Source: Monocercomonoides exilis (Eukaryota; Preaxostyla; Oxymonadida; Polymastigidae). From it: DNA of 64,000 nucleotides. Made by a program: the position numbers and the translations under genes. Within the stretch, counting starts at the first letter, position 1. Each line of letters begins with the position of its first letter. Under the pieces are notes generated by a model. That model saw only the letters and a list, made by a program, of their open reading frames with translations, was not told where the DNA came from and ran no database searches. Of this stretch, positions 11,090 through 22,745 are shown in pieces. Location: positions 1,278,501-1,342,500 of the forward strand of contig LSRY02000023.1 of NCBI GenBank assembly GCA_001643675.2. Direction: 5' to 3'.

Positions 11090-12646
11090 CACTGTCAATG
11101 CCTTCTGTGGGATTGTTGAATGTGCATTTGAACTGTTTTCATCTTCCCTAGAGGCGCATTCCGCTCTGCTCCAGTACTTCGTACGGCTTCCGCGCTCCGG
11201 TTGTGCTGAACGGGGTGAATGGGCATCGCACGAGAAATGCAAGCGGAAGGGGGAAGGAGCTGCCAGATACGTCGCACTCATGCTCTTTCTTCGTGAAACT
11301 AGCAAGGAACGAAGAGAGGACAGCGTATTCAAATGGAAAAGGCAAAGAAGGCGGATATCAGAAGCAAATTCAGCGCAGAGCAGAGGAAAGAGATACAGCA
11401 GGAGGAGCCAAAGACGAAGACAAAGACGAAGGAGAAAGACGAGTTTTGCCCATAACAAGTTGACGCTTTCGACACAAGGCTTGCACAGGCTCAACGGAAA
11501 GAAGGTGGAGAGAAGAGTGAAGGTGATGATGACTACCATGAACAGCAGCAGACATTTTTCTCGTTCGACAGCACACTTTCATCTTCCCAGTTGCACACTC
11601 AAAATACCACAGCCTTCTCCACATTTGCTACTCCTCTTTTTTCTCCCTTGCCACACACGCAATTGTCTACCCCTTCTGTTCTTGTTGGCACTCCTCCAAA
11701 GCCACTCACTCCTTCATCTCCAGCCACAGACTTCTCTTCGCTCACACAAAAGTTTCTCTCCATATTCAGCCCAAGCTCTTCTTCTTTATCGTGCATGCCT
11801 TCATCATCTTCTTCTTCCTCTCCTTCGTATATTTCTTCCTTCTCGCTGCTTCCGCTTGTGACTGTGCCGATCCCTCGTGCGATTCTCTGGAAGAGCAGAT
11901 TGGGCAATGCAGGCGTGTTTGAAAGCAGCAGCGTGTTAGCCACAAGGGATGTGTTTGAGCAACAGAGGATGATGATGAACGAAGCAGCTTATGTGGCTAG
12001 AAAGTGGATTTTGATGGGTGGTGAGAAGGAGAGGAAGGAAGAGAAGAAGGAGGAGAAGAGGCGTGCAAATGAGTTTGAAAGTGATAAAGATGAAAAAGGA
12101 TCGTTGTGTCTTGCAGATGAATGCATCAATAATGAGAAAGAAGAAAAAGAAGAAGAGGAGGAAGAAGAGGAAGAAGAAGATGGATTTGACAAAGACATTA
12201 GAAAGGCTCAGAAAGAAAGAGGAGCGAAAGAAAAGAAGAAAAAAACAAAAGAGAAAAATTACCCTGTGAAGATTTTGACCAATGTTTGCTTATTTTTTCT
12301 GCCTGAAATCAAAAATCGAAGAAGGATTCAGCAGCAAATTATTGAAGCACCATTTACTTTCTCAACATTTGCATCTGCAAGCACATCAACTTCATTCACT
12401 TCTTCTTCGTTTCACACTTCATTATCATCTTCATTCTCTTCCTCCTCCTCCTCCTCCTCCTCCTCTTCATTGTCTCCTTCTTTGCCTTATTCATTTTCTT
12501 CATTTTCTTCTTTGCCTTCTTTGTCTTCGCCTTCATTAAAGCAAGCAATGTTTTCATCTTTTGCATCAGACTTTATCTCCTGCTCCAAATTTTTCAAAAT
12601 TTCTTTTCTATATCTTCTTCTTCTTCTTCGACACCTTCGTCGATGA
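11090..12646 (+). pseudogene. Degenerate low-complexity gene remnant (Ser-rich, Glu/Lys-rich)
   Basis: Coding-like plus-strand sequence runs here but changes frame several times. One segment (about 11215-11345) reads as a basic helix-forming peptide. The next (about 11335-11450) continues in another frame and ends at a TAA within ...F-C-P-stop-Q-V-D. Beyond that TAA the same frame resumes and joins the long Ser/Pro-rich then Glu-rich frame that is open from 11591 to 12646. The composition (poly-Ser from TCC/TCT, poly-Glu from GAA) matches the giant gene at 41.9-50.9 kb. I infer a decayed relative of that class of protein. Function unknown. The long open frame at 11591 may still be expressed. 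Confidence 0.4.
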
Positions 12647-13909
12647 GAAACAAATATATAACAGTTTTCTAATTGGGCAATTTTCCTCAAATTCTTCTCG
12701 AATCCCTGTATCCAATTTTCTTCCAGAAAAACAAAAGAAATACTTTTGTTATTGAAGAATATAAGATGAAAGAAAATGAGAATGGAAGCGATTCTATTCT
12801 TTGTTAAGAAAAGTCGATAAGCAGGAGCGAAGTGGAAAAGGAAATCGAATCTGTATTTTGCGTTAAGAGGTTGAAAAAGGCACATACGAAATCGAATGAA
12901 TATAAAAGCAATTCTTAAACAGAAAGTATGATCGAAGTGATGAGTTTCTTCAGATTTTGCAATGCTGCATGCCTTCAACATGTCGCAGAAGATGAAACGA
13001 TGAAGGGAACTTATTCATTTGAAAAAGCATATTTAATGGAAAATTCTATGAAACAAGAAAATAAATGCCCGACAAGCAATGTTGATTTCATCAAATGCAC
13101 AAAAGATGGTTTTATCTTTTTTATGTGTTTCATATCTTCAATTTTCTTCGACTCTGCCGTTAGCTCACTAATTTTCTAGAAAATCGATTCATGCAATAAT
13201 ATCAGCTTTGTGATTAGCATCTTTTTTTGAAGCCCTGCCGTATTGTGTGCGCTCTTGTGGAAAGTCTTTGCGAACTCGCGTTATATTTCTTTGATGTCAA
13301 GCTTTCCATCATCATACTTATAACCAGCAATATTCCCTTCAAGAAATATGAACTAATCGACATTCCAGTTGCTAAAATGCATCTGTTCTGTCATATCCAA
13401 CAACTGAGTCGTCTTTCTGAGTGATGTTTCCCATGAAGGTGAACAAGGGCTCTTTCACAGAAGCGACAAGGGATTCACACACAAAATGCGCATCCATTCT
13501 TCATGCTCCATAGCACACTTTTTGGATAACAAAGAAGCCGATGAACTTGGTGAGAAAAAAAACACGTGTTTCTATGGGAGATATGCAAGTGTTGTCAGAG
13601 TAATTGATGAACATCGCAATAAGAATGGAGCACAAAGTACTGAAAATGAAAGAGAATAATATCAGCGGTATTTTCTAAAGGAATATTTGGATAAATCGAT
13701 TCGAAACAGAAGGAAGAGGAGCTGTTAATTGAAAATAAAGTGGGAAGAGCATTTGATTCGAAAAATTAAAAAAGAAATGAAGAGGTTGAATCAGTCGTTC
13801 CGATTGATTGTTGATTCCTTTTCAACACAATCTCCATTTGATGAGTCCGTTGAACTGCACGGCTGGAACTGAAACTTGGTGATGAATTTTTAGCTGGATT
13901 AACAAAAAA
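12647..13909. other. Gene-poor stretch
   Basis: No supported gene. A short plus-strand open frame (12928-13179, 83 codons) has no recognisable features. The rest is AT-rich. Confidence 0.3.
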
Positions 13910-14392
13910 GGCAAGATGCTACTTTAAGGGTACCAGATTTTTTCGTTAAATCCATGAATAAATAGCTAAAAAATTCAATGCCAAGATATAATAAATACAT
14001 TAGGTAAATAATTACCAATTGATCAAAACAAAAAATGATTGAATGGTTTTTTATTCAAATCTTTAGTTTTACGAGACTTTTTTCAAACTTCATAAAAATA
14101 CTTTAATTGAGTTATTATCAACCCAAACAATTGCAAATAGCAATAATATTCAAATTTAAAAACCTGAAAATGTCTTTTTATTGTTATTTAATGAATTTAT
14201 CAAAAATAATTATTTAATATTTCAATTAGGGGTCAGTTGTTTTTGAGAACGAAAACCCTAAAAATGTTAAATGATTAATAAATCATATTGTCAACACCAA
14301 AGAGTGTTGATGAATGTTCACTCGAAAACATTAAGCCTTTTCATGAAGCTTATTTTAAAATTTTTTAGGTTCCCTTAAAGTAGCCTTTTGCC
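13910..14392. mobile_element. Non-autonomous DNA transposon with inverted ends and an 8-bp target duplication
   Basis: The left end (13910-13943) and right end (14358-14392) are inverted repeats: both carry CTACTTTAAGGG preceded by a GGCAA-type terminus. The element is flanked on both sides by the identical 8-mer ACAAAAAA (13902-13909 and 14393-14400). The 483-bp interior is AT-rich and encodes nothing. An 8-bp duplication fits hAT-like or Merlin/P-like transposons; the ends do not let me choose. The A-rich duplication could partly be chance, but it coincides exactly with the inverted ends. Confidence 0.7.
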
Positions 14393-14400
14393 ACAAAAAA

Positions 14401-15959
14401 CTCATTGGATTTTCTTTAAAATAATCAAATTTAATGTATTCGTGCAATTATGAATGTTCTTTTTCAAATTTTTACTTCATTGAGTTTTGTTTAACTTGTT
14501 AAGAAATAGTTATTTTCCTATGAAAGTTTGATTATTCTTTCTTTTTCAAAATATTTTTTTTAACTTGATCAAAAATTCTTTTTCTTTCAAAACACAAATG
14601 CATGCTTTTTATTTTTTAATAAAACAATAAAAGAAATATATATCACAGAAATAAAAGCTTTATGCTTATGAAAAATAAATTTATCTTTTTGATCAATTAA
14701 CACCACAATAGAATTTATTTCATTCTTTTTTTGATCTTTTTTTATGATATAAAAAAAAATCACCCATATTATGCTTCTCTCGAACAATTCTATTCGGCCT
14801 AAATATAATAAACATCGTTCATAATATATATTAAATCAAAAAAACGCAGCTTCCATAATAAAAACATTTCAATTTCGAATGAAATTTTATGAAACAATTA
14901 TTTCTTTATATTCAGATGATAGTTTTCAAAAAGCAGTGAAAAAGAAATGTAATTTATTCTCAAACAAATTAAAAACTTCAATAATAGATAATTGAGCTTG
15001 TTAACCTTTATAATTCCAAATAATTCAAATTAAAGAAATAACTCAAAAATATAATGTTATAATGGAATTTTCAGAATTTTCTCAAAGAAACTTGGTTTTC
15101 AAAAATTCAATCAAGATTCTTTTTAAATTCATTTATAAACATGAATTTTTACCTTTTTCATTTCATACCACAATTACTTAAAAAAGATCTTATTTCGAAC
15201 AAAGTTACAATATAAAAAATAATGACCCATTTTGTTTTATTCATAATTATCTTAAACTTTTTTCTAGAAAATATTTTTTCCTCTATTATTATGCATATTT
15301 ATCTCACCATTTCAATGATAAAAAGTTAAAAAAGTTTGGCACGAATCGAAAATTTTTAAATAAATGTAATATTTTCACCACATATGTGTGATTATTTATG
15401 AAATCAAAAATTTTCGAATGAATTTTTCAATTTGAAAATTTTAATTAGAATCATAGTAATTGAATATAGAAAAGTGAAAACTTAAATAAAAATCATCAGA
15501 GTCCATCTTTTTCATCGAAAATTGGTTTTTTATTTAATAGAAATATATCTCATATTTAAACAATTTCCAATTATTCATAACAAATAATTTTTCTTATCTT
15601 TAACACCCCGATAAAAGATATAGTCCTCAAAATAATACTCAATTCATAAATTAACAAGATAAAAAAACCCAAACTTATAAAAATTAGTCATAATATTTAT
15701 ATGAGATTAAAATTTTGTTTTTCCTCGTATTTCAAATATCCGGACATTTTCAAAAAACCGAACATCAGATTTGCTTATGGGCATTCTGATTTGAAAATAA
15801 CAATTCCAACTTTGTGTGATACTTTGGCTCGATATATATTAAATAATGCAATTATTTTAACAAAGCATCATTTAATAATCAAGAAAAAAAATATTAAAAG
15901 AAACATGTTATTCTATATTTTCAAAAATTCACTAAGTTATTTTTATATATGAAATAAAA
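14401..15959. other. AT-rich gene-free stretch
   Basis: Very AT-rich with no open frame of interest. An isolated AACACCCCGA followed by TA at about 15602-15613 resembles the outer end of the pogo-like element at 17.6 kb, but no partner end was found. Confidence 0.3.
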
Positions 15960-17479
15960 CAAAAGCAAATAATAAATATTAGAGTAATATATAAAGTTAA
16001 TCGATTGGAAAATGGTGCAAATGGATCGGAAGATAAATAAATTTTTCCACTAAAAAATTCTTTTGTTTTATCCATTAAGAATGGAGAAACAATAACCTTG
16101 TCTGGCTTCGTTAATGGAAGGGAATTGCACACGAGTTTTTTTGTTAAGTGTACACATTCCTGAATCCCTGCAAGAAGCAATGACTGTTGCGGTGGACAAA
16201 TCATGATGCAGTGCGATCTGAAGCCTCCCAATAAAATGTGTTCTTCTTCCTTCTGCTGAGTCATTGAAAACATCAGTGTCACTTTCTCCAAGCTTGCTTT
16301 TCAAGTTGGATTTAGCATATTTGTCTAACGATAGAATGAGATGAGATGAATGCAAAGGAGGAAGTGTTGTATTAATTTTATACTTTGATGCCAAGCTAAT
16401 TATGTTTGAAGTTACATGAGAATGAAGGGAGTCCATGTAAATAAACGCATTTGCAAAATTTTCTGCAATTGAGCTTCTTCAATATTCGATAGCTGGAATG
16501 ACAGAATTAAGAAAAATGAATTCAATTCTTTCTTTAGTCATTGGAACAGTTTCTGTAGGAATAATTAACAATTCTCGACTGTTTGCCATTTTGTATTCCT
16601 TTGGAACATCTTTGCCGGAAAATATCATACATGCCCTTTGGTGAGTTCCGTCAGCAGCAATAACTATCAACAACGATGTATTTTGGTAGTGCGATTGCTG
16701 CCTTTGCATTTGTGCAGGAGCATCAGTTATTGTTATGACTTTAATAATTTTCTCTCCTCGCTAGTAATGCAACATTCATCAAGATTGAACACGAGTTGTG
16801 GAAGATAATTATGATCATGATATAGTTTTTCCAATCGATCAAACCATCTTCCAATACACTCTTGAGTGCTGTGAGCAACTCGTGCCGCTGGAATTTGAAC
16901 AGGTGTTTTAAATAAGAGATCTTCACTTTTTTTGATAACGTTGTGAGCCCAAGAGCGACAAACTGAATGGTCAATAATTTCCTCTTTTGGTTTATTTTGA
17001 ATTAGGCTTTAAGCCTGAAAGATAATTAAAAAAAAAAAAGCAATTTAAAAAAAGAAAAAACAATTTTGTGACAATAAAAAACCTAAAACAAATAATAACA
17101 CAAACCAACAATCGAGCCTCCTTAATTGTTTTGTGTTTATTGTCCCTAGCGAAATTTGAAAGTTCTTCTTTGAATATTGCAGTTTTTTCTTTGTTCAAAG
17201 CAGGAGGTCTGCCTTTAACTAAGCAATCTCTCCCATCTTTGACAGCTTCGATTGCTCTATTGAGAGCGCTTCTGTTTATTAATGCTGCCGAAACAATGAT
17301 GCATTTCTTTATTCCATGATCAATATAAATGTGTGCGCATCTTTCGATTTTGTTTTCATAACGACTGTATTCTGCATCTTCAAGCAACTTAATAACTCTC
17401 GAAAAATCATCTAAATAATAATAATGAAGTTTCAAAGCAAAACAAAATTCAAACCATCTCGATCTTCTTCCATGCTCAT
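15960..17479 (-). pseudogene. Broken pogo/Tigger-like transposase copy
   Basis: Minus-strand fragments in several frames match, in order, the transposase at 17688-19306. They are: a start exon M-S-M-E-E-D-R at 17479; a 44-nt intron (17454-17411, GTTTGA...TTTAG); an HTH-like part ending G-R-P-P-A-L; a catalytic F-N-L-D-E-C-C in a shifted frame near 16780; I-A-A-D-G-T-H near 16650; and a C-terminal D-S-G-M-C-T-L-N near 16160 followed by S-G-K-I-Y-L-S-S. Several frameshifts and stops make it non-functional. It lies head to head with the intact element. Protein similarity to that copy is only moderate, so it is a separate, older lineage. I could not find its inverted ends. Confidence 0.7.
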
Positions 17480-17610
17480 GGAAAACAAAACTTTTGATTG
17501 ATCAAAAAATTCCGAATAAACCAAAACAAAATCTAAATAAGGAATAGATCATTTTAATCAGTATACCCATTTAAAAAAACAAATAACCGGTTAAATGAAA
17601 ACCTACCATA

Positions 17611-17657
17611 GTCGGGGTGTTTTCCCGCTCAGGGGAGTTAACCCGCTCAGATGATCA
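17611..17657 (+). repeat. Left terminal inverted repeat of the pogo-like element
   Basis: Begins GTCGGGG just inside the TA duplication and ends AGATGATCA. It matches the reverse complement of 19463-19509 with a handful of mismatches, mainly near the outer end. It contains CCCGCTCAG twice. Confidence 0.9.
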
Positions 17658-17687
17658 AAAATCAACCCATTCTATGTTAGTGAAAAA

Positions 17688-19306
17688 ATGTCAAAGATTG
17701 AGCTAGAGATCCACAGAATTGCAGCATCCAGCGAAGCAAGGCTACTGGAAACTCCTCACGAGAAAGGTCTTCACTTGCATCTTGTTTGCGGATTCAAAAA
17801 GGCAGAAATTGAACAAGCAAATATTATTTCCAAACATTTTCTGAAAAGAGCAGAAAAAGCTCAAAAGGAGAATCGCGTTGTTGGAAAACCCGGGAGACCT
17901 TTTCTTTTTTCAAAAACAGACGAACAAAGGTTAACTGTCAGATTGGAAGTCGATGCAGATAAAGGAATTTTCCATTCAATGAGAGATATAGCGGAAATGG
18001 TTTGTTAGCATTCGAATTATTGTATTTTTAATTTTTTATTATTTGGAGGCAAATGAAATAAGAAGAGAAAAAAGAACTGAAGAAGAAGAAGTCAAATTTG
18101 TAGACAAACACTGGCCAAAGAGATTTATTGAAAGATATCCAAAACTTGCTCTGAAAAAAGCAACAAAGTTGCCAATAGGCCGTGCTGCACATAATTCGAA
18201 GCAAACAATAGGTCACTTTTTTGACAAAGTTGCAAAGTTTTTTTCAGAAGTGAAAATTGCACCTCAATTGTTGTTCAATTTGGATGAAACATCAACTGTA
18301 TTTTCAAAATTTTCAGAAGATGTCGTGGTTCCGTCTTCTTCTTCAGTTCAGCCAATCATTCCAAAGCCTTCGTTGCCAAATTCAACGTGTATAGTTTTTC
18401 TCACAAGCGCAGATGGAGTGAGATATTTAACTCCAATTCTTATCCCATATTCGACAATTCCAAAAGAATATGTTGAAGCTACAACAGAAAATGAGGTGTT
18501 CATACCATGTTCAACTGGACACATGACAACTGCATGCTTTCTGGATGTATTTCAAAAAGCAATCCTGCCCAGCATAAACAAAAAGCGAATTGCCATAGGA
18601 CAACAACACAATCACGCGGCTTTGGTGATGGATGGAGGTACAAGGCATTTTTCCACAGAGATCGTTAAATTATGCAAAGATAATATAATCGATCTTATTC
18701 AACTCCCCTCGCATACCTCTCACTTGCTACAACCAAACGATCAGTACATTTTTGCCAACATGAAAAAATGTTTCAAAAAGTCAACTGAATGTGTCAAAAT
18801 TTTTTTGAAAAGTTCCATTTGTTTAATTTTCAAATAAAATAAAATTTTAATATTTTGATCATATTTCCGTTCCCGCTCACCAAATTTCGCTGTCATGAAA
18901 ACAATATCTTGACATTGTTTTTATTTCCATTTGAGTGAAGTCCCGTGAGTGAGAACTGATATTTAATCGAAAAATGAAATTTTTATTTTATTTTTAAATT
19001 TAACAAAAGGAACTTTTCAAAAAAATTCTGACATGTGGGAAAACAAACACGGCTAGCGAAAGAACAAAAGAATTTATTACCGTCTAAAACGAAGCAAATG
19101 CAATGTCTTCGTTTCCATCATCAATTAAATCCAGCTGGAGAGTGACAGGCCTTCATCCATTAAATCCAGATGCCGTTCTTGCTCAACTGCCAGAGAAGCC
19201 TCCAGAATGGGCAGAAATTGCTTCATCATCAAACAGGGCACCAGAAGGAGCAATGTCTGGGAAAATTTGGCTCAGTTCTGATGATATGTCTGATATTGGA
19301 ATATGA
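17688..19306 (+). CDS. Pogo/Tigger-like DDE transposase with introns
   Basis: Exon 1 (17688-17999) encodes an N-terminal HTH-like region ending in G-K-P-G-R-P. A 49-nt intron (18000-18048, GTTTGTTAG...GGAG) joins it in frame to exon 2. Exon 2 carries the catalytic core: F-N-L-D-E-T-S (first Asp), L-V-M-D-G-G (second Asp) and the hallmark L-L-Q-P-N-D with the third Asp, so a DDD-type core. The open frame then stops at 18837. A C-terminal part starting near 19095-19103 (S-S-W-R-V-T-G-L-H-P-L-N, typical of the family tail) ends at 19306 in S-D-D-M-S-D-I-G-I. A second intron between about 18780 and 19094 would link them, but I cannot fix its 5' site. If no such intron exists, the gene is truncated. 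It lies inside the 17611-19509 element and would mobilise it. Confidence 0.8.
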
Positions 19307-19462
19307 TAGAGTTTTTCAATTTTTTTATCCTGTCTAAATTATTTTTCATCCTTTATTAGATTTTTTCCACAAACATTCTGCTATAATGTTACAACCAACG
19401 ATTTTTGTTTGTTTTCGAAGAGAAAAATGAAAACTACTGAAGGAAAAATGTTCTGACTTCTG

Positions 19463-19509
19463 TGATCATCTGAGCAGGTTAACTCCCCTGAGCGGGTTAA
19501 CTCCCCGAC
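19463..19509 (-). repeat. Right terminal inverted repeat of the pogo-like element
   Basis: Inverted copy of 17611-17657, ending CCCCGAC next to the TA duplication. It contains GGTTAACTCCCC twice. Confidence 0.9.
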
Positions 19510-19671
19510 TAATAGAACTTATGCGATTTGAACTGGTCATATATTATTTGCCTTTGCTAAAGCAGATAAGTTTAATATAATGCAAATTAGATCGAGACAA
19601 ATCGATTTGATTGAGTCAATGCAAATTACTATAATTGTGGGTGCGAATATGATCGATAATAATTGTTATTA

Positions 19672-21273
19672 ATGCGTGTTTTTGTATTTAACTTTTTTGA
19701 AACTTCATCATTCATGTCTCAATCTCCATTTTTCGATATTTTGAAGAGCGTGAAGAAAAGAAATGTGATGCCATCTCATGTCGAGATTAAATCTGATGAT
19801 GATCAGCAATCAATCATCGATAAATTTTGTAAAAAATTTTCTGACCCATCTTTCGGTTTTCACCGACTGACTGGGTTTGTTCGTTATGAATTCGACTTGC
19901 TTCTTCGTCTTCTCTCATCATCAGCCCAACCTCATCGTGGAAGGGCAAAATCAATCGAATCTTTGGATGAACAACTTTTTCTTTTGTTTGTTTTTCTTCA
20001 CCACGGCTCCATTTCTTTAACTCACGTCATATCTCAATCAAAACACGAATCTCAAACATCAACTGTTCGACTTCTTCATTCAACAGCATCAAATTTAAAA
20101 CCTCAACTTGCAAATCTTTTTCTTTCATTTCGTCCAGATCGATTAGAGCAAATGAAGGAGGTGGGAATTGTGCTTGACTGCACAGTAATACCTACAAACA
20201 GGCCTGGAGGGAGGCTGGAGTTTGGAAAAAAATACTACTCAGGGGAGCATCACATCTATTGTGTCAAGGCGGAGGTGGGAGTGAACCCCAAGGTGGGGAC
20301 AGCAAGTACAATCAGTTCTATCTACTCTGGGTCAACTCACGATTTCACTATTTTCAAAGAACATTACCCCACATTTGTTCAAAAGCTTGGAGGAGCAAAG
20401 ATTTTGGCCGATTCCGCTTACATAGGAGCGAAACCAGAGCTTGGGGCGATTATTACAAAGCCCGTTGGAACTCCTGAGCTTGCATCTCATCGTGTTATTG
20501 TTGAAAGATTCTTTGGAAGGCTCAAAACTCTCTTTTCTGTCTTCCGTCATCCGTGGGTTTTTGAAATGGAGCGTGTTGGGGACTATTTTTCAGTGGCTTG
20601 CTGCCTCACAAACTTTCATATCTTGCACAATCCACTCACAAATAAGGATTTTGAAGCAAATTCATTGTTTTTGGAGGAGTTATATTCGAATTACTTGAGA
20701 AAAGTTGATGCAAAGAAGGTGGCTAATGCTCGATATTTCGCCAAAATGAAAAATAAACTCAATCCAGAAAATACACTGACACCCACAATAACTACAATTT
20801 TGGCAGAAATTGGAGGCTTATCTTTCACTTTTTTACCATTATTTTTTATTTTTTATTACAATTTTTTCATTTTTATAAACATCATTTTACCATATTTTTT
20901 AATTTTAGATGCTTCTGATGATGATCAAAGGGCGTACGAAGCAGAAAAAGCTAAAGAAAGAAGAGAAAGAGCGAATAGCGAAGTTTTAGTACAAAGAAGC
21001 GAGCAAAGGGAACAGGTTTTGGAAAAAGAAAGAAATGATTTTGATGAAAATCAAAATTGTGATAATTCACAAGCTTGGCACCTTCCGCAGCAATGGAAGT
21101 CGATAAGTATTTTTTCTCCATCTTCAACTCAACCTTTTCCTTCATTTTCACAATCACAACCTTCTACTTCCTTTTCATCATCATCTTCATCAACTGCTTC
21201 TTCTTCCTCTTCTGTTGGTTCAAAACAAAATAAACCCCCATCTGTTCTTCAATCGTTGCTGAATAAAAAGTGA
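19672..21273 (+). CDS. PIF/Harbinger-type (DDE_Tnp_4) transposase
   Basis: The first ATG (19672) gives about 533 residues; a second ATG at 19714 (M-S-Q-S-P-F-F) may be the real start. The catalytic triad of the DDE_4 family is visible: V-L-D-C-T-V near residue 170, I-L-A-D-S-A-Y near residue 245, and V-E-R-F-F-G-R-L-K near residue 280, with the usual Y-Y-S-G-E-H-H and S-G-S-T-H-D-F between. A hydrophobic segment rich in Phe and Ile (20816-20908) separates the catalytic part from a Lys/Glu and Ser-rich tail; it looks like a translated intron and ends in TTTTAG, but its 5' end would be GC, not GT. No Myb-like partner gene, and no inverted ends or TWA duplication, could be recognised. The frame is intact, so the copy may be recent. 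Confidence 0.82.
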   Translation: MRVFVFNFFETSSFMSQSPFFDILKSVKKRNVMPSHVEIKSDDDQQSIIDKFCKKFSDPSFGFHRLTGFVRYEFDLLLRLLSSSAQPHRGRAKSIESLDEQLFLLFVFLHHGSISLTHVISQSKHESQTSTVRLLHSTASNLKPQLANLFLSFRPDRLEQMKEVGIVLDCTVIPTNRPGGRLEFGKKYYSGEHHIYCVKAEVGVNPKVGTASTISSIYSGSTHDFTIFKEHYPTFVQKLGGAKILADSAYIGAKPELGAIITKPVGTPELASHRVIVERFFGRLKTLFSVFRHPWVFEMERVGDYFSVACCLTNFHILHNPLTNKDFEANSLFLEELYSNYLRKVDAKKVANARYFAKMKNKLNPENTLTPTITTILAEIGGLSFTFLPLFFIFYYNFFIFINIILPYFLILDASDDDQRAYEAEKAKERRERANSEVLVQRSEQREQVLEKERNDFDENQNCDNSQAWHLPQQWKSISIFSPSSTQPFPSFSQSQPSTSFSSSSSSTASSSSSVGSKQNKPPSVLQSLLNKK

Positions 21274-21890
21274 TTATCATTTAATTTTTCTTTAACTTCT
21301 TTTAACTTCCATCTCATCTTTTTAATAATCTAAATAAATTAATATTTTCAATTCTAAATTTTTTTTTTTTTGAATAAAAAACAAAAATTGTGTTCATCAA
21401 TAAAATATCTATATATTTTTTAATTTTCTATACAAAATATAGTAATAAAAATGAAATGAAACAAAAAACCAACAATAACAAAAAAGTTAACGAAATTGTA
21501 TCGAAAGAGCTTTATGTTTTTCTGAAATACAGATATATATTAAATTTCAACTGTGATCATCTCTTGCTCGTGTTAAAAACGTAAGTTTCAAATTGTTCAT
21601 TATGATCCGAATCGGAAGAAGAGATGTAGAAAATAAACAATAAACACTTAAAACAATCAAAAAAAGAATTCACAAACTTGTTGTATTTTTAAGATCTGCT
21701 GACAAGGAAGAGAGTTTGAAAAAATGAGTCAATATCTTGATCGTAATTGACTCATAATTGTTTTCAAAAAAGATCAAAAAATGATCAATTCAAATCAGTT
21801 TTGATTAAGTCAATTCAAATAAGATCGACTAAATGCAAATTGATTGAGTCAAATCAAAATTATGCACTCAATTCGAAAAAGCTCAAATAA
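21274..21890. other. AT-rich region with a recurring TTGATTGAGTCAA-like motif
   Basis: No gene. Copies and near copies of TTGATT(G/A)AGTCAA and its complement recur between 21720 and 21880, and again upstream of the Harbinger gene near 19609-19622. They could be subterminal repeats of that transposon, but no clean ends are visible. Confidence 0.35.
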
Positions 21891-21974
21891 GCAAGCATGG
21901 CCGAGTTGGTCCAAGGCGGTAGACTCAAGATCTACTACTCGTATGGGTGCGTGGGTTCGAATCCCACTGCTTGC
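21891..21974 (+). tRNA. tRNA-Leu (anticodon CAA)
   Basis: An 84-nt cloverleaf. The acceptor stem pairs GCAAGCA with TGCTTGC. The D-arm has the G-G pair, and the anticodon stem GTAGA/TCTAC encloses loop CTCAAGA with anticodon CAA (codon UUG). There is a long class II variable arm, and the T-arm GTGGG-TTCGAAT-CCCAC is perfect. No intron. An internal B box (GGTTCGAAT) is present and a run of T follows directly, as expected for polymerase III termination. Confidence 0.96.
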
Positions 21975-22745
21975 ATTTTTGTTTCCATATGAAATAAATA
22001 TCTTTATTTCTTGAAAACTTGCTAATTTTTGTTTTCTATTTTATTTATCCTTATTGAGCACACATCTTCTTTCACAAAGTTCATCTCTTATTATTATAAT
22101 GGTTCATAGATCGATTTGAAATTAAGTTAGATATTTTTGGAATTATTTGTAACTTTTGCATTTTAATCAATTTATTTCAACAAAAAAACACGATTTTGTG
22201 ATTAATCAACTGTTCAAATTGAATTTAGCTTATTTTGTTTTATTTTGGAATATAAATATTTTTTCTTTTTGATTCAAATTTTTTTGTTGCTTTACAAATC
22301 TCTCACTAATAGCTTTTTTTTATAGTGCATATTTGGGACGAAATTTTTTGTTTTTAGAATTTTGTTCCATTCTTCTCAAACAAATATTTTTCTCAGTTTT
22401 AGAGTTTTTCTGTATTTTTTTGACATGAGAATGAAAGATTTCTCATGATAAGGTTGTGGAAAAAGTTTGGAACAAATCGTTGTTTTTTTCAAAAAAGAAA
22501 AAATTTTGCCCCATTTGAGATATTTGGTGTGTTTTCCATTTCCCATAGTCAAATAATTTTTTAGATTCTTATTGGAAGTTTTATTGCCTGCTTGAAAATA
22601 ACACATGATTCAAATGCAGGTTTCATCTTTTCAATGAAAGGATTATCAATATTTAATTTTTTTGTACATTTTTATTGAAATGTTTATGAAATGGATCCAA
22701 CTGCTGTTATCTTAATGTTTCATTCGTTGTTTGTGTATTCTTTAG
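21975..22745. other. AT-rich intergenic region
   Basis: Begins with the T run behind the tRNA. No open frame of interest. The first exon of the family gene that follows may lie towards its right end, but I could not identify it. Confidence 0.35.

Larger units (their letters stand above)
17611..19509 (+). mobile_element. Complete pogo-like (Tc1/mariner) transposon with TA target duplication
   Basis: The 1,899-bp element is bounded by 47-bp inverted repeats starting GTCGGGG and flanked on both sides by TA (17609-17610 and 19510-19511), the target duplication of Tc1/mariner/pogo elements. It carries one transposase gene on the plus strand. Each end contains direct repeats built from a GGGGAGTTAACCCGCTCA-type unit, likely transposase binding sites. 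Confidence 0.9.
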
